From an uncultured Lachnospiraceae bacterium (GTDB lineage: Bacteria; Bacillota; Clostridia; Lachnospirales; Lachnospiraceae): a stretch of DNA of 64,000 nucleotides. Positions 1-8,431 of this stretch are shown piece by piece. Under the pieces are notes generated by a model that was not told where the DNA came from, made no database searches, and worked only from the letters and a program-made list of their open reading frames with translations. Position 1 is the stretch's first letter, and each line of letters starts with the position of its first letter. The position numbers and the translations under genes were made by a program. The stretch covers positions 178,846-242,845 of the forward strand of contig CAUEYX010000002.1 in assembly GCA_959022495.1 (NCBI GenBank), given 5' to 3'.

Positions 1-458
1 AAATCCACCACTGTGCAGTCATTCGCGTAAGTACACTCCGGCAGGATAATGAGCGCCTGGAGTTCTTCCTCATGCACCGGCAGCGGAGCCAGATGCCAGA
101 CAGCTGTATGGATCTTTACCAGCGTTCCCTTGGGGACGATAAAAGCTTTTGTCAGCTCCGGCACAGGTGTCCCCGCGGACGCGGGCGCCACATGAACAAT
201 CATATCGTCATTCAGCGGCAGGATCATCTCCGGTGTCGTTGTATGATACTCTGCCTGGGTAATCTTCATCACTTCCGGCTTTTTGACCAGGATCGGGGAA
301 AAAGCCGCTCTTGAAAGATAGGATTCCGTCATCCGGTCCGGAAAAAAGCGGTGAAGCTCCCCGTTCAGGGAATATCCCTCTGGTTCACACATATGATAAA
401 ATGTGCCGTAAGGCGCATAAGACTCATAAGTAATGGGTTCTGCTTTGACTTTCCTCAT
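1..458 (-). CDS. Ureidoglycolate lyase-like cupin protein (C-terminus cut off by window edge)
   Basis: About 152 codons are visible, beginning with an ATG at 456-458 preceded by AAAGGAG at good spacing; the frame is still open at base 1, so the C-terminus is missing. The translation has the pattern of the ureidoglycolate lyase (AllA) family: a PYGTFYHMCEPEGY opening, SPILVKKPEVMKIT, EYHTTTPEMILPLND, and a VPKGTLVKIHTAVWHLAP cupin strand with the conserved Trp-His. AllA family enzymes split ureidoglycolate to glyoxylate and urea in allantoin breakdown. No other allantoin gene is visible, and Clostridia carry many AllA-like cupins of unproven substrate, so the reaction is tentative. It is 58 nt downstream of the RHH gene stop and may belong to the same transcript. 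Confidence 0.7.
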   Translation of the reverse strand, partial: MRKVKAEPITYESYAPYGTFYHMCEPEGYSLNGELHRFFPDRMTESYLSRAAFSPILVKKPEVMKITQAEYHTTTPEMILPLNDDMIVHVAPASAGTPVPELTKAFIVPKGTLVKIHTAVWHLAPLPVHEEELQALIILPECTYANDCTVVD

Positions 459-516
459 AATTGTGTCACTCCTTTTCTTCATGCAGATACCGGGAAACGT
501 CTCCCCGGTTCTCTGC

Positions 517-720
517 TCAGCTTATATCCAGCTCTGGCGGTTCATCCAGATGCTCGGATACGTATTTTCCATTTTTCTTCCTCTGACGCACACACTCTGT
601 CAGCAGATATTCAATCTGTCCGTTGACCGAGCGGAAGTCATCTTCTGCCCAGGCTGCAATGGCATCGTAGAGCTTCGCTGAGAGTCTGAGGGGAATTTGT
701 TTCTTTTTGTTCTCTGTCAT
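517..720 (-). CDS. Small ribbon-helix-helix (Arc-like) DNA-binding protein
   Basis: A 67-residue protein with an Arc/MetJ-type ribbon-helix-helix pattern: a beta-strand KKQIPLRLSAKLYDAIAAWA followed by two helices (DDFRSVNGQIEYLLTECVRQR) and a short acidic tail. Proteins of this kind dimerise and insert the beta-ribbon in the major groove of palindromic operators. The gene lies 28 nt downstream of the SPFH gene and is probably translated from the same message. A perfect palindrome covers the -10 box of that operon, so autoregulation is a reasonable inference. The partner could also be a toxin-like or membrane function, but no toxin is adjacent. Confidence 0.75.
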   Translation of the reverse strand: MTENKKKQIPLRLSAKLYDAIAAWAEDDFRSVNGQIEYLLTECVRQRKKNGKYVSEHLDEPPELDIS

Positions 721-748
721 GCAGTCTGCCTGTCCGCTTCCTGCCGGA

Positions 749-1771
749 TCAATAGAGACTGCCGGAATTTACAACCGGCTGGGCATCCCTGTTGCCGCAG
801 AGTACGACAAGCAGATTGGATACCATTGCAGCCTTTCTCTCTTCATCCAATTCCACGACCCCATTCTGGTTCAGCCGGTCCAGAGCCATCTCCACCATTC
901 CAACCGCGCCGTCCACGATCATCTTTCTCGCGTCGACGATGGCTGACGCCTGCTGTCTCTGGAGCATCACTGCCGCGATTTCCGAAGCATACGCAAGATA
1001 CGTGATGCGCGCCTCCACAATTTCTAATCCTGCTTCCCCCACTCTTCCCTGGATCTCATCACGGATTCTTGCTGCGACGACTTCACTTGAGCCTCTTAAG
1101 CTGCCTTCATCCGCGATCCCGTCTCCTGTGGTATCTACATTAGGGGCCACATCGTACGGATAAATACGCACGATATTTCGAAGCGCTGTGTCACACTGAA
1201 GTGAGAGATATTCTTTATAGTTATCCACATGGAACACTGCTTTCGCCGTATCCACCACACGCCACATGACCGCGATCCCGATCTCCACCGGATTCCCCAG
1301 GCAGTCATTGATCTTCTGCCGGTTATTGTTCAAAGTCATGATCTTGAGAGAAATGCGCTTACCCGAGGTATCAATAACCGTATTCCCCATATGAACCCCG
1401 AGAGTAACCGGCGCTTTTGACGCTTTGCTGTCTACATCGCCGCTCTGGTTCAGATGGGTGTCTGCCGCCGGATTCACACTGGTGCAGAACGGATTCACAA
1501 AATAGAAACCGTCTCCTTTCAATGTTCCCACATACCTGCCAAACAGGGTGAGCACCAGCGCTTCCTGCGGTTTTAATACCTTCAGGCCGCAGTAAGGGAA
1601 CCAGCCGATACAAAGCCAGATAATACTGACCACAAGAAGTGCCGGACTTTTACCGTCGTTGATCATCATGCCTCCGAAAACACATCCCGCAGCGGCCGCA
1701 AGATAAAGCAGCGTTGTCAGGATCAGCGCCAGCATACCGTTTTTCCTATTTAACAGAACTTTCTCTTCCAT
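749..1771 (-). CDS. SPFH/band-7 domain membrane protein
   Basis: 340 residues. Two hydrophobic segments (about residues 13-36 and 43-60) precede a stomatin/prohibitin/flotillin (SPFH) domain that starts near residue 62 with LKPQEALVLTLFGRYVGTLKGDGFY and runs through NPVEIGIAVMWRV and the helical AARIRDEIQGRVGEAGLEIVEARI region. SPFH proteins form membrane-bound oligomeric cages that organise lipids and proteases. The start has AGGAGGAATTG just upstream. It is first in a two-gene operon with a ribbon-helix-helix protein, an arrangement that suggests regulated expression. The specific role is unknown. Confidence 0.85.
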   Translation of the reverse strand: MEEKVLLNRKNGMLALILTTLLYLAAAAGCVFGGMMINDGKSPALLVVSIIWLCIGWFPYCGLKVLKPQEALVLTLFGRYVGTLKGDGFYFVNPFCTSVNPAADTHLNQSGDVDSKASKAPVTLGVHMGNTVIDTSGKRISLKIMTLNNNRQKINDCLGNPVEIGIAVMWRVVDTAKAVFHVDNYKEYLSLQCDTALRNIVRIYPYDVAPNVDTTGDGIADEGSLRGSSEVVAARIRDEIQGRVGEAGLEIVEARITYLAYASEIAAVMLQRQQASAIVDARKMIVDGAVGMVEMALDRLNQNGVVELDEERKAAMVSNLLVVLCGNRDAQPVVNSGSLY

Positions 1772-1803
1772 GTCAATTCCTCCTTCTATTAAGAGAATTT
1801 CTT

Positions 1804-1844
1804 TTTGATATCATCATGATATCAAATTGCTATTCAGATGTAAA
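1804..1844 (-). promoter_or_regulatory. Promoter with embedded palindromic operator for the SPFH/RHH operon
   Basis: On the minus strand TTTACA (1839-1844) and TATCAT (1816-1821) are separated by 17 nt. The -10 box lies inside a perfect inverted repeat with 11-bp arms around a single central base (TTTGATATCAT at 1804-1814 and its complement at 1816-1826), 33 nt upstream of the SPFH start codon. A protein bound to this palindrome would exclude RNA polymerase. The ribbon-helix-helix protein encoded downstream is the obvious candidate ligand, but that is inference. Confidence 0.6.
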
Positions 1845-1905
1845 GAGGAATCTCGAATATGAATAAATATTTTCAGATAAACATTCTTTTCCAATCAGCC
1901 GGCAG

Positions 1906-2523
1906 CTATCTGACAAAATTTGTCTTACAGGGCGCTTCCTTCTCCGGCAGGCCGTACTCTTTTTTGCCAAGAGCAATACTCTTCATCAGAAATGCCATAT
2001 TTCCTGCCAGCGTCCGCATCATCTGCAGTCCTTCCCCGTCCTGCTCTGCCTCTCCCGGGGCTGCTCCATGAATGCCGTTCCAGTACTGTCCGGACGCCAC
2101 CGGCATCCCGGATATGGTGAAATACTTATTCAGTTCATCAAAGGTAGCCGTAAGTCCGCCTCGTCTGGCCGCGGCCACCGCGGCTCCGACCTTCATGCTT
2201 TTATCTACCGGAGCGCTGTAAAACAGACGGTCAAGAAACGCCACCAGTGTCGCGTTTGCAGACGCGTAATAGACCGGACTTCCCACGACAAGTCCGTCGC
2301 ACTCCGCGAATTTCGGCGCCGTCTCGTTCACCACGTCGTCAAATACACATTTTTTGTTCTTCGCGCAGGAACCACAGGCAATACAGCCCCGCACCGCCTG
2401 ATTTCCAATATGTACGATCTCCGTCTCGATCCCCTCCTCCGCGAAAACCTTCTCCATCTCGTGGAGCGCGGTGTAAGTGTTGCCCTCTGCGTGGGGGCTT
2501 CCGTTGATCATTAATACTTTCAT
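1906..2523 (-). CDS. Flavodoxin-fold NAD(P)H-dependent oxidoreductase (iron-sulfur flavoprotein-like)
   Basis: 205 residues from the ATG at 2521-2523, chosen because it leaves MKVLMINGSPHAEGNTYTAL at the N-terminus and has GAGGG about 6 nt upstream; a second ATG two codons earlier sits against the ribosome binding site. MINGSP is the FMN phosphate-binding loop of the NADPH-dependent FMN reductase family. VRGCIACGSCAKNKKC (about residues 44-59) resembles the compact cysteine motif of iron-sulfur flavoproteins, and GSPVYYASANA is the second flavin-contact loop. Family members reduce quinones, nitro-aromatics or act as electron carriers. It follows the GGGtGRT pair on the same strand but a terminator hairpin separates them. 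The substrate is unknown. Confidence 0.85.
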   Translation of the reverse strand: MKVLMINGSPHAEGNTYTALHEMEKVFAEEGIETEIVHIGNQAVRGCIACGSCAKNKKCVFDDVVNETAPKFAECDGLVVGSPVYYASANATLVAFLDRLFYSAPVDKSMKVGAAVAAARRGGLTATFDELNKYFTISGMPVASGQYWNGIHGAAPGEAEQDGEGLQMMRTLAGNMAFLMKSIALGKKEYGLPEKEAPCKTNFVR

Positions 2524-2551
2524 GTCCATCCCTCTTTCTATGTTCTTGATG

Positions 2552-2587
2552 AAAATAGAGAGAATGGCCTTTTGATCCATTCTCTCT
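2552..2587 (-). terminator. Intrinsic terminator after the GGGtGRT gene
   Basis: AGAGAGAATGG at 2557-2567 pairs perfectly with CCATTCTCTCT at 2577-2587 across a 9-nt loop, and the minus-strand transcript continues with ATTTTC. It lies 45 nt past the stop codon of the GGGtGRT gene and just upstream of the next gene's start. Confidence 0.65.
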
Positions 2588-2631
2588 ATCTGTTTCTATA
2601 TTTGACAGTTCTTAAATCGGTCTGTCTCGTA

Positions 2632-3642
2632 TTAGAACTTGCCTTCCTTAGCAGCCTCCTCGATGCTGACCGCTACAGCCACAGTCATGCCGACCATCGG
2701 GTTGTTTCCTGCTCCGATCAGACCCATCATCTCAACGTGAGCCGGAACGGAAGAAGAACCTGCGAACTGTGCGTCAGAGTGCATACGTCCGAGTGTATCT
2801 GTCATTCCGTAGGAAGCCGGGCCGGCTGCCATGTTGTCCGGGTGAAGGGTACGTCCTGTACCGCCGCCTGATGCAACGGAGAAGTATTTCTTTCCTGCCT
2901 CCACACACTCTTTCTTGTATGTACCTGCAACCGGATGCTGGAAACGTGTCGGGTTCGTGGAGTTACCTGTGATAGAAACGTCAACGCCCTCTTTCCACAT
3001 GATGGCAACACCTTCACGTACATCGTTCGCGCCGTAGCAGTTTACTTTGGAGCGAAGTCCGTCAGAGTAAGCTGTACGGGAAACTTCTTTCAGCTCTCCT
3101 GTGTAGTAGTCGTAATCTGTCTGTACGTATGTAAATCCGTTGATTCTGGAAATGATCTTCGCAGCGTCTTTTCCAAGACCGTTCAGGATGACACGGAGCG
3201 GTTTCTTACGAACCTTGTTTGCCTTCTCCGCAATACCGATCGCGCCCTCAGCAGCCGCGAATGACTCATGTCCTGCAAGGAACGCGAAGCAGTCTGTCTC
3301 CTCCTCAAGGAGCATCTTTCCGAGGTTACCATGTCCAAGACCTACTTTACGCTGATCAGCAACAGATCCCGGGATACAGAAAGCCTGCAGTCCCTCTCCA
3401 ATCGCTGCCGCTGCGTCTGCTGCTCTTGTGCAGCCTTTCTTGATGGCGATTGCCGCGCCTGTGATGTAAGCCCAGCAAGCGTTCTCGAAGCAGATCGGCT
3501 GGATGCCTTTGATCTGATTGTAAACGTCCAGTCCGGCATCCTTTGTGATCTTTTCAGCCTCTTCCAGGGAAGCGATGCCGTAGCTGTTTAAAACTTCATT
3601 GATTTTATCAATTCTTCTTTCATAAGATTCAAATAAAGCCAT
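2632..3642 (-). CDS. GGGtGRT family protein
   Basis: 336 residues, a full-length member of the GGGtGRT family, whose signature is visible as SGGGTGRTLHPDN (GGGTGRT at residues 259-265). Other conserved-looking stretches are GSVADQRKVGLGHGNLGKM, CFAFLAGHESFAAAEGA and a glycine-rich C-terminal GLIGAGNNPMVGMTVAV. The family's biochemical function is not established. It lies 51 nt downstream of a NifU-like scaffold protein on the same strand, a pairing I recognise as recurrent in Clostridia, which points to a metal or Fe-S related job. A strong terminator follows. Confidence 0.9.
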   Translation of the reverse strand: MALFESYERRIDKINEVLNSYGIASLEEAEKITKDAGLDVYNQIKGIQPICFENACWAYITGAAIAIKKGCTRAADAAAAIGEGLQAFCIPGSVADQRKVGLGHGNLGKMLLEEETDCFAFLAGHESFAAAEGAIGIAEKANKVRKKPLRVILNGLGKDAAKIISRINGFTYVQTDYDYYTGELKEVSRTAYSDGLRSKVNCYGANDVREGVAIMWKEGVDVSITGNSTNPTRFQHPVAGTYKKECVEAGKKYFSVASGGGTGRTLHPDNMAAGPASYGMTDTLGRMHSDAQFAGSSSVPAHVEMMGLIGAGNNPMVGMTVAVAVSIEEAAKEGKF

Positions 3643-3693
3643 TTATATATCCTCCTGATTCATTACCTTTCTTGAGATTTTATGTAACAAAAA

Positions 3694-4386
3694 TCACTCT
3701 TTACGCGGATCGATAATCTTCACTGCGTCGTCAACGCGGCCATACTGTCCTTTTGCTTTCTCCCACGCGTCGTTCGGTGTATCGCCTGCTTTGATGAAAT
3801 CTGTGAATTTTCCAAGGCTTACGAACTGATATCCGATGATCTCATCGTTCTCATCCAGCGCGATACCTGTTACATAGCCTTCTGCCATCTCAAGGTAACG
3901 AGGGCCTTTCGCCAGTGTACCATACATTGTACCAACCTGGGAGCGGAGTCCTTTTCCAAGGTCTTCCAGGCCTGCGCCGATGGGAAGTCCGTCCTCGGAA
4001 AACGCGCTCTGTGTTCTTCCGTATACAATCTGAAGGAAGAGCTCTCTCATTGCTGTATTGATTGCGTCACAGACAAGGTCTGTGTTCAATGCCTCTAAAA
4101 TGGTTTTCCCCGGAAGGATCTCAGATGCCATGGCAGCGGAATGTGTCATTCCGGAACATCCGATTGTCTCCACCAGAGCTTCCTGAATAATACCGTCTTT
4201 TACATTCAGTGTAAGTTTGCAGGTTCCCTGCTGAGGCGCGCACCAGCCTACGCCGTGTGTAAGACCGGAAATATCTTTGATCTCCTTAGCCTTTACCCAT
4301 TTCGCCTCTTCCGGGATCGGAGCCGGTCCGTGATTTGCGCCCTGAGCTACCGGACACATCATTTCTACTTCATGTGAATAAATCAT
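3694..4386 (-). CDS. NifU-like iron-sulfur cluster assembly scaffold-type protein
   Basis: The ATG at 4384-4386, with GAAAGGAG upstream, gives 230 residues; an in-frame extension of 53 codons upstream lacks a ribosome binding site and looks non-coding. The middle resembles the NifU/IscU N-terminal fold: ETIGCSGMTHSAAMASEILPGKTILEAL recalls the NifU pattern of a cysteine followed by a Gly-Lys-Thr helix, and cysteines at 11, 49, 56, 77 and 106 could ligate a cluster. The C-terminal third is unlike classical NifU. It is upstream of and probably co-transcribed with the GGGtGRT gene. No cysteine desulfurase is nearby, so it is not a standard Isc/Nif operon. Cluster binding is inference. Confidence 0.8.
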   Translation of the reverse strand: MIYSHEVEMMCPVAQGANHGPAPIPEEAKWVKAKEIKDISGLTHGVGWCAPQQGTCKLTLNVKDGIIQEALVETIGCSGMTHSAAMASEILPGKTILEALNTDLVCDAINTAMRELFLQIVYGRTQSAFSEDGLPIGAGLEDLGKGLRSQVGTMYGTLAKGPRYLEMAEGYVTGIALDENDEIIGYQFVSLGKFTDFIKAGDTPNDAWEKAKGQYGRVDDAVKIIDPRKE

Positions 4387-4553
4387 GTTAAAACTCCTTT
4401 CAAATATATGATTTTCTTCTACATACGGCACTTGTGTATTTCTGCACAAAAACTGACAGTCCCAAGCCACACCTGCCCGGCTTCTGAACTGTCCGTGCGT
4501 CTGTGCCCCGCCGCTGCCTGACGCGCCAGGACATACCTGCACCATATACTGCT

Positions 4554-4582
4554 ATTTTCGCACAATTTACAGAATTCGTCAA
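4554..4582 (-). promoter_or_regulatory. Candidate promoter for the scaffold/GGGtGRT operon
   Basis: Minus strand TTGACG (4577-4582) and GAAAAT (4554-4559) spaced by 17 nt, in the 239-nt gap between pgsA and the scaffold gene. The -10 box is weak. It would give a leader of about 160 nt, in which I see no recognisable riboswitch. Confidence 0.35.
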
Positions 4583-4625
4583 TCTCCACTTTGACAAATT
4601 CCTGTCATACTTCGGAGGGTTCCGG

Positions 4626-5168
4626 CTACATTCCCCCCTGGGTAAGCACCTGCCGGTTCTTCCACACATAGTCCAGCAGGGAGATGACAGTCAGCGCCAC
4701 AGCGATCCAGACCAGAGCTGTCCCGATCCAGTCAAACACACCGCCAAAATCCGCGATCAGTACAATGATCATGGCCATCTGGAATACGGTCTTAAACTTT
4801 CCCCAATAGCTCGCCGCGATGACAATGCCCGCGTCCGAAGCCACAAGACGGAATCCGCTGATAATAAACTCCCTGGCAATAATCACGATAACGATCGCCG
4901 CGTCCAGCTTCCCTGACGGAATCAGGCAGATCATGGCAGAGCAGACAAGCAGCTTATCCGCAAGCGGGTCCATAAACTTCCCAAAATTCGTGACCAGATG
5001 ATATTTCCGCGCGAGCCTTCCGTCCAGCATGTCCGTCAGGCTCGCGGCCACAAAAAGCACCAGCGCAATCCACTTATTTGCCGCTCCGCCCACGTCGGTG
5101 AGCATAAAAAACACAAAAAACGGCACCATGATAACTCTCAATACTGTCAGCTTGTTTGGTAAATTCAT
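4626..5168 (-). CDS. pgsA: CDP-diacylglycerol-glycerol-3-phosphate 3-phosphatidyltransferase
   Basis: 180-residue membrane enzyme making phosphatidylglycerophosphate, the committed step to phosphatidylglycerol and cardiolipin. The CDP-alcohol phosphatidyltransferase signature is intact: DMLDGRLARKYHLVTNFGKF followed by MDPLADK, giving the spaced Asp residues that bind Mg2+. Several hydrophobic helices surround it (for example VTVLRVIMVPFFVFFML near the N-terminus and IALVLFVAASL). Its ATG overlaps the rimO stop codon as ATGA (5165-5168), implying translational coupling. rimO-pgsA is a conserved pair in Firmicutes; the often following cinA-recA is absent here. Confidence 0.95.
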   Translation of the reverse strand: MNLPNKLTVLRVIMVPFFVFFMLTDVGGAANKWIALVLFVAASLTDMLDGRLARKYHLVTNFGKFMDPLADKLLVCSAMICLIPSGKLDAAIVIVIIAREFIISGFRLVASDAGIVIAASYWGKFKTVFQMAMIIVLIADFGGVFDWIGTALVWIAVALTVISLLDYVWKNRQVLTQGGM

Positions 5169-6487
5169 AATAATTCTCCTATCAGATCATAATCAACTGC
5201 GCCTGTCACCTTCACCCTGGCAAAGTCCCCGGAGAGCAGTTCCTCGTCCGTGTTGATAAAAATAAGCCCGTCCACATTCGGCGCATCCCGGTAAGTCCGT
5301 CCTACATAGGCATTCTCATCCGCCACCCTGCCTTCTATCATAACAAGCACTTCCCTGCCCACCATGCTCTGCGCATTGTCAAAGGCAATATCCTGCTGAA
5401 GCTCCATCAGCTCTGCCTGACGCTCTTCCTTCACCTCTTCCGCAATCTGATCCGGCATGGACGCGGCCGGAGTGTCCTCCTCCGGAGAATAGGTAAACAC
5501 TCCCAGACGGTCGAATTCCATCTCATCTACAAAATCCATCAGCTTCTCGTGCTGTTCCTGAGTTTCTCCCGGGAATCCGGTAATCAGGGTCGTCCTCAGG
5601 CAGATATCCGGGATCTCACGCCTTAATTTCCCCACGATATTGATCAGTTCCTGTCTGGACGTCCTGCGTCCCATCTGCTTCAGGACCGTATCATCCGCGT
5701 GCTGGATGGGCAGGTCAAGATAATGGCAGATCTTGGGCTCCTCTTTCATCACCTGGATCAGTTCGTCTGTGATTTCTTCCGGATAGCAGTAAAGAATCCG
5801 TATCCAGCGGATGTCCGCGATCCTGCAGAGCTCTTTTAAAAGCCGGTGGAGTGATTTCTCACCATACAGGTCTTTCCCATAGAGCGTCGTCTCCTGGGCT
5901 ACCAGAATCAGCTCCTTCACTCCCTGTTCTGCCAGTTCTTCCGCCTCCTTAACCAGCCGTTCCATGGGAACGCTGCGGAAATTGCCCCGGATTTTGGGGA
6001 TAATGCAGTAAGTACAGTGCTTATCACACCCCTCCGCAATTTTCAGATAGGCGAAATGCCCTCCCGTTGTCACCAGGCGCTTCGTATCCGGCAGGGGCAG
6101 GGCATCCACATCGGAGAGAATCACCGAATGTTCCCCGGCAAGGGCGGCGTCCACCGCGTCAAGTATCCGGTCGTAAGCCGTCGTGCCCACCACTTCATCC
6201 ACTTCCGGGATCTCGTCAAGGATCTCCTGTCTGTACCTTTCGGCAAGGCATCCCGTGACAATCAGCGCTTTTACCTGCCCTGCCTTCTTGTACTCTGCCA
6301 TCTGAAGAATATTTTGAACGCTCTCCTCCTTGGCATCATGTATGAAACAGCAGGTGTTGATTACAATGATATCCGCCTGTGTCTCATCATCTGTCATCTC
6401 ATATCCCCTGGAAGCCAGGAGCCCCAGCATAACCTCTGTATCCACGAGATTCTTGTCACAGCCGAGGGAGATAAATAAAATCTTCAT
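5165..6487 (-). CDS. rimO: Ribosomal protein S12 methylthiotransferase
   Basis: 440 residues from the ATG at 6485-6487 (MKILFISLGCDKNLVDTEVML), preceded by AATGGAGG. This radical-SAM enzyme adds a methylthio group to an aspartate of ribosomal protein S12. Three N-terminal cysteines for the auxiliary cluster are in SLGCDKN, INTCCFIHDAK and VTGCLAERY; the radical-SAM motif CxxxCxxC is CDKHCTYC in the KIAEGCDKHCTYCIIPKIRG segment; a C-terminal TRAM domain (about residues 370-440) ends the protein. SLGCDKN and the length favour RimO over MiaB. It sits downstream of rpoZ and couples to pgsA. Confidence 0.95.
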   Translation of the reverse strand: MKILFISLGCDKNLVDTEVMLGLLASRGYEMTDDETQADIIVINTCCFIHDAKEESVQNILQMAEYKKAGQVKALIVTGCLAERYRQEILDEIPEVDEVVGTTAYDRILDAVDAALAGEHSVILSDVDALPLPDTKRLVTTGGHFAYLKIAEGCDKHCTYCIIPKIRGNFRSVPMERLVKEAEELAEQGVKELILVAQETTLYGKDLYGEKSLHRLLKELCRIADIRWIRILYCYPEEITDELIQVMKEEPKICHYLDLPIQHADDTVLKQMGRRTSRQELINIVGKLRREIPDICLRTTLITGFPGETQEQHEKLMDFVDEMEFDRLGVFTYSPEEDTPAASMPDQIAEEVKEERQAELMELQQDIAFDNAQSMVGREVLVMIEGRVADENAYVGRTYRDAPNVDGLIFINTDEELLSGDFARVKVTGAVDYDLIGELL

Positions 6488-6562
6488 ATATGGTCCATAC
6501 CTCCATTTTTTGTCTGTCAGAAAAAAGGCAGATACCACATGTGCATCTGCCCGCCATTTTCC

Positions 6563-6808
6563 TTACTCTTCTACTGCATTCTCAGCCATGACTTTTAATT
6601 TTCCTTCATTGAGTTCCTCAATGGCAACAGAAAGGGGTTTCTCACCTTCTTTTGCTTCAACGAGCGGCAGATCTCCGGCGATCAGCTGTCTCGCGCGCTT
6701 GGAGGTGGCCATCACAATAGAATACCGGCTGTTGACAATCTTTGTCTCCCCCTCCTCAACATCCTTGTTCACTACCTTCATCAAATCCGTATAAGATGGA
6801 TGCAGCAT
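6563..6808 (-). CDS. rpoZ: DNA-directed RNA polymerase omega subunit
   Basis: 81 residues starting MLHPSYTDLMKVV, with the conserved SRYSIVMATSKRARQLI segment that wraps the beta' C-terminus and stabilises RNA polymerase. A strong AAAGGAG precedes the ATG. Its position 16 nt after gmk is the standard yicC-gmk-rpoZ order of Firmicutes. Confidence 0.95.
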   Translation of the reverse strand: MLHPSYTDLMKVVNKDVEEGETKIVNSRYSIVMATSKRARQLIAGDLPLVEAKEGEKPLSVAIEELNEGKLKVMAENAVEE

Positions 6809-6824
6809 AATTCATCTTCTCCTT

Positions 6825-7454
6825 TCAATCCTTTAATCTTTCCAGATCTTCTTTTATCGCTTTCATAAATGCTTCGCTGCGGAAGCTTCTGTGGTGTTCT
6901 CCCTGAATGATCGCATGCATTTCCTTTACGCACGTATCCAGGTCATCATTGACGATCAGATAATCGTAACTGCCCATGCCGTCCGCCTCCTCACAGGCAC
7001 GGTCCAGCCTGGACTTGATCACATCCATCGTCTCTGTCCCCCTGCCTACCAGGCGGTTCTTAAGCTCTGCGGCGCTCGGCGGTGTGACGAACAAAAGCAG
7101 GGTATCAGGAAAGGCTTCCTTTACTTTCAGCGCACCCTGGATCTCAATCTCCAGAATAACGTCCTTCCCTTCATCCAACTGCTTCTCTACGTATTCCCGC
7201 GGCGTACCATAGTAATTTTCCACGTATCTAGCATACTCTATCAGTTCGCCTTTGGCAATCATTTTTTCAAATTCCTCTTTCGAGATAAAGAAATATTCCC
7301 TGCCGTGCCGCTCTCCCTCCCGGGGCGCGCGGGTGGTCGCTGAGATCGACAGGGCGTATGTATCCGGATACCTGGAGAGCAGTTCTTTCATCAGTGTTCC
7401 CTTCCCGGCTCCCGAAAAACCAGATACAACAATCAAAATACCTTTTCTGTTCAT
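6825..7454 (-). CDS. gmk: Guanylate kinase
   Basis: Phosphorylates GMP/dGMP with ATP. Walker A is GFSGAGKGTL (close to the canonical GPSGVGKGT); GMP-binding residues are in SATTRAPREGERHGREYFF and GELIEYARYVENYYGTPREYV, and VILEIEIQGALKVK is the Walker B strand. Two ATGs are adjacent (7455-7457 and 7452-7454); the second has GGGGGAG at 6-nt spacing and gives 209 residues, typical for the family. A longer in-frame extension into yicC is unlikely to be translated. Confidence 0.95.
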   Translation of the reverse strand: MNRKGILIVVSGFSGAGKGTLMKELLSRYPDTYALSISATTRAPREGERHGREYFFISKEEFEKMIAKGELIEYARYVENYYGTPREYVEKQLDEGKDVILEIEIQGALKVKEAFPDTLLLFVTPPSAAELKNRLVGRGTETMDVIKSRLDRACEEADGMGSYDYLIVNDDLDTCVKEMHAIIQGEHHRSFRSEAFMKAIKEDLERLKD

Positions 7455-7482
7455 CATTCTCTCCCCCATAATCGGATCATTC

Positions 7483-8361
7483 TCATTCAATATTCTGGAT
7501 CTGCTCGCGGATCTTCTCAATCTCCGTCTTCAGGATGATGGCGTGGCTGGAAACTTTCAGGTCATTGGCCTTGGAGAGGATGGTGTTTGCCTCCCGGTTC
7601 ATCTCCTGGGCGATAAAGTCCAGTTTGCGTCCGATGCCCTCCTTCTCTTCCAGCGTATTTCTCATATGTTTTATATGACTTTTGAGCCTGACCACTTCCT
7701 CATCCGTACAGATCTTATCCGCAAACAGCACCACCTCCGCCGCGATACGGCCTTCCTCGATCTGTGTGTCTGCGAGAAGTTCCTTCATCTTATCCTCCAG
7801 CTTCGCCCGGTATTCCGCCACGATCTGGGGGGAGCGCTCCTCTACGAACACGATCTGCTCCTCCAGGAAATCCAGTTTGGAAAGGATATCCTGCTTTAAA
7901 TTCTCTCCCTCTGCTTTCCTTGTCTCCACGAACTGCTCAAACGCGCCTTCCAGCGCTTCCTTCAGCCCATTCCACAGCTCTTCCTCGTCCTCACTCTGTT
8001 CCTCCATGGTAAACACTTCCGAATATCTGGACAGCGTGGACACGCGGACATCATTTTCCAGGCCGAACTCTTCTTCCATCTGTTTTAAATACTTCAGATA
8101 TTCCGCCGCCAGCGCCGCATTATACTTCACCGCCACCTGGGACTGAGACAGATCTTCATATGTGATAAAGATATCCACCTTCCCCCGGTTCGCGTAGGAT
8201 TTTAAAAGCGTCCTTATGGCTGTCTCAAAAAAATTCAGCTTCTTCGGCATCCGGATATTCACATCAAGATACCTGTGGTTTACACTTTTTAATTCAACTG
8301 TAAATTTTCTGGATTCTTTCTGTATTTCACATCTGCCGAATCCTGTCATGCTCTTTATCAT
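7483..8361 (-). CDS. yicC: YicC family endoribonuclease
   Basis: 292 residues, full length. N-terminal MIKSMTGFGRCE and ELKSVNHRYLDVNIRMP are hallmark YicC segments, and the C-terminal DUF1732 half ends with GRKLDFIAQEMNREANTILSKAND. YicC-like proteins are metal-dependent endoribonucleases acting in RNA decay. First gene of yicC-gmk-rpoZ-rimO-pgsA; the small remA/DUF370 gene often found between yicC and gmk is absent. Confidence 0.93.
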   Translation of the reverse strand: MIKSMTGFGRCEIQKESRKFTVELKSVNHRYLDVNIRMPKKLNFFETAIRTLLKSYANRGKVDIFITYEDLSQSQVAVKYNAALAAEYLKYLKQMEEEFGLENDVRVSTLSRYSEVFTMEEQSEDEEELWNGLKEALEGAFEQFVETRKAEGENLKQDILSKLDFLEEQIVFVEERSPQIVAEYRAKLEDKMKELLADTQIEEGRIAAEVVLFADKICTDEEVVRLKSHIKHMRNTLEEKEGIGRKLDFIAQEMNREANTILSKANDLKVSSHAIILKTEIEKIREQIQNIE

Positions 8362-8431
8362 GTTTTCAACCTCTGCTGTTCTCTCCGGGAAATTCTTTCC
8401 CTCTTTGCACCGTTTGTGTACGATCGAAAGT

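Noticed and set aside
3694..4545. 53-codon N-terminal extension of the NifU-like gene
   Set aside because: The extension is low-conservation sequence upstream of a strong ribosome binding site at the internal ATG, and it covers the candidate leader.
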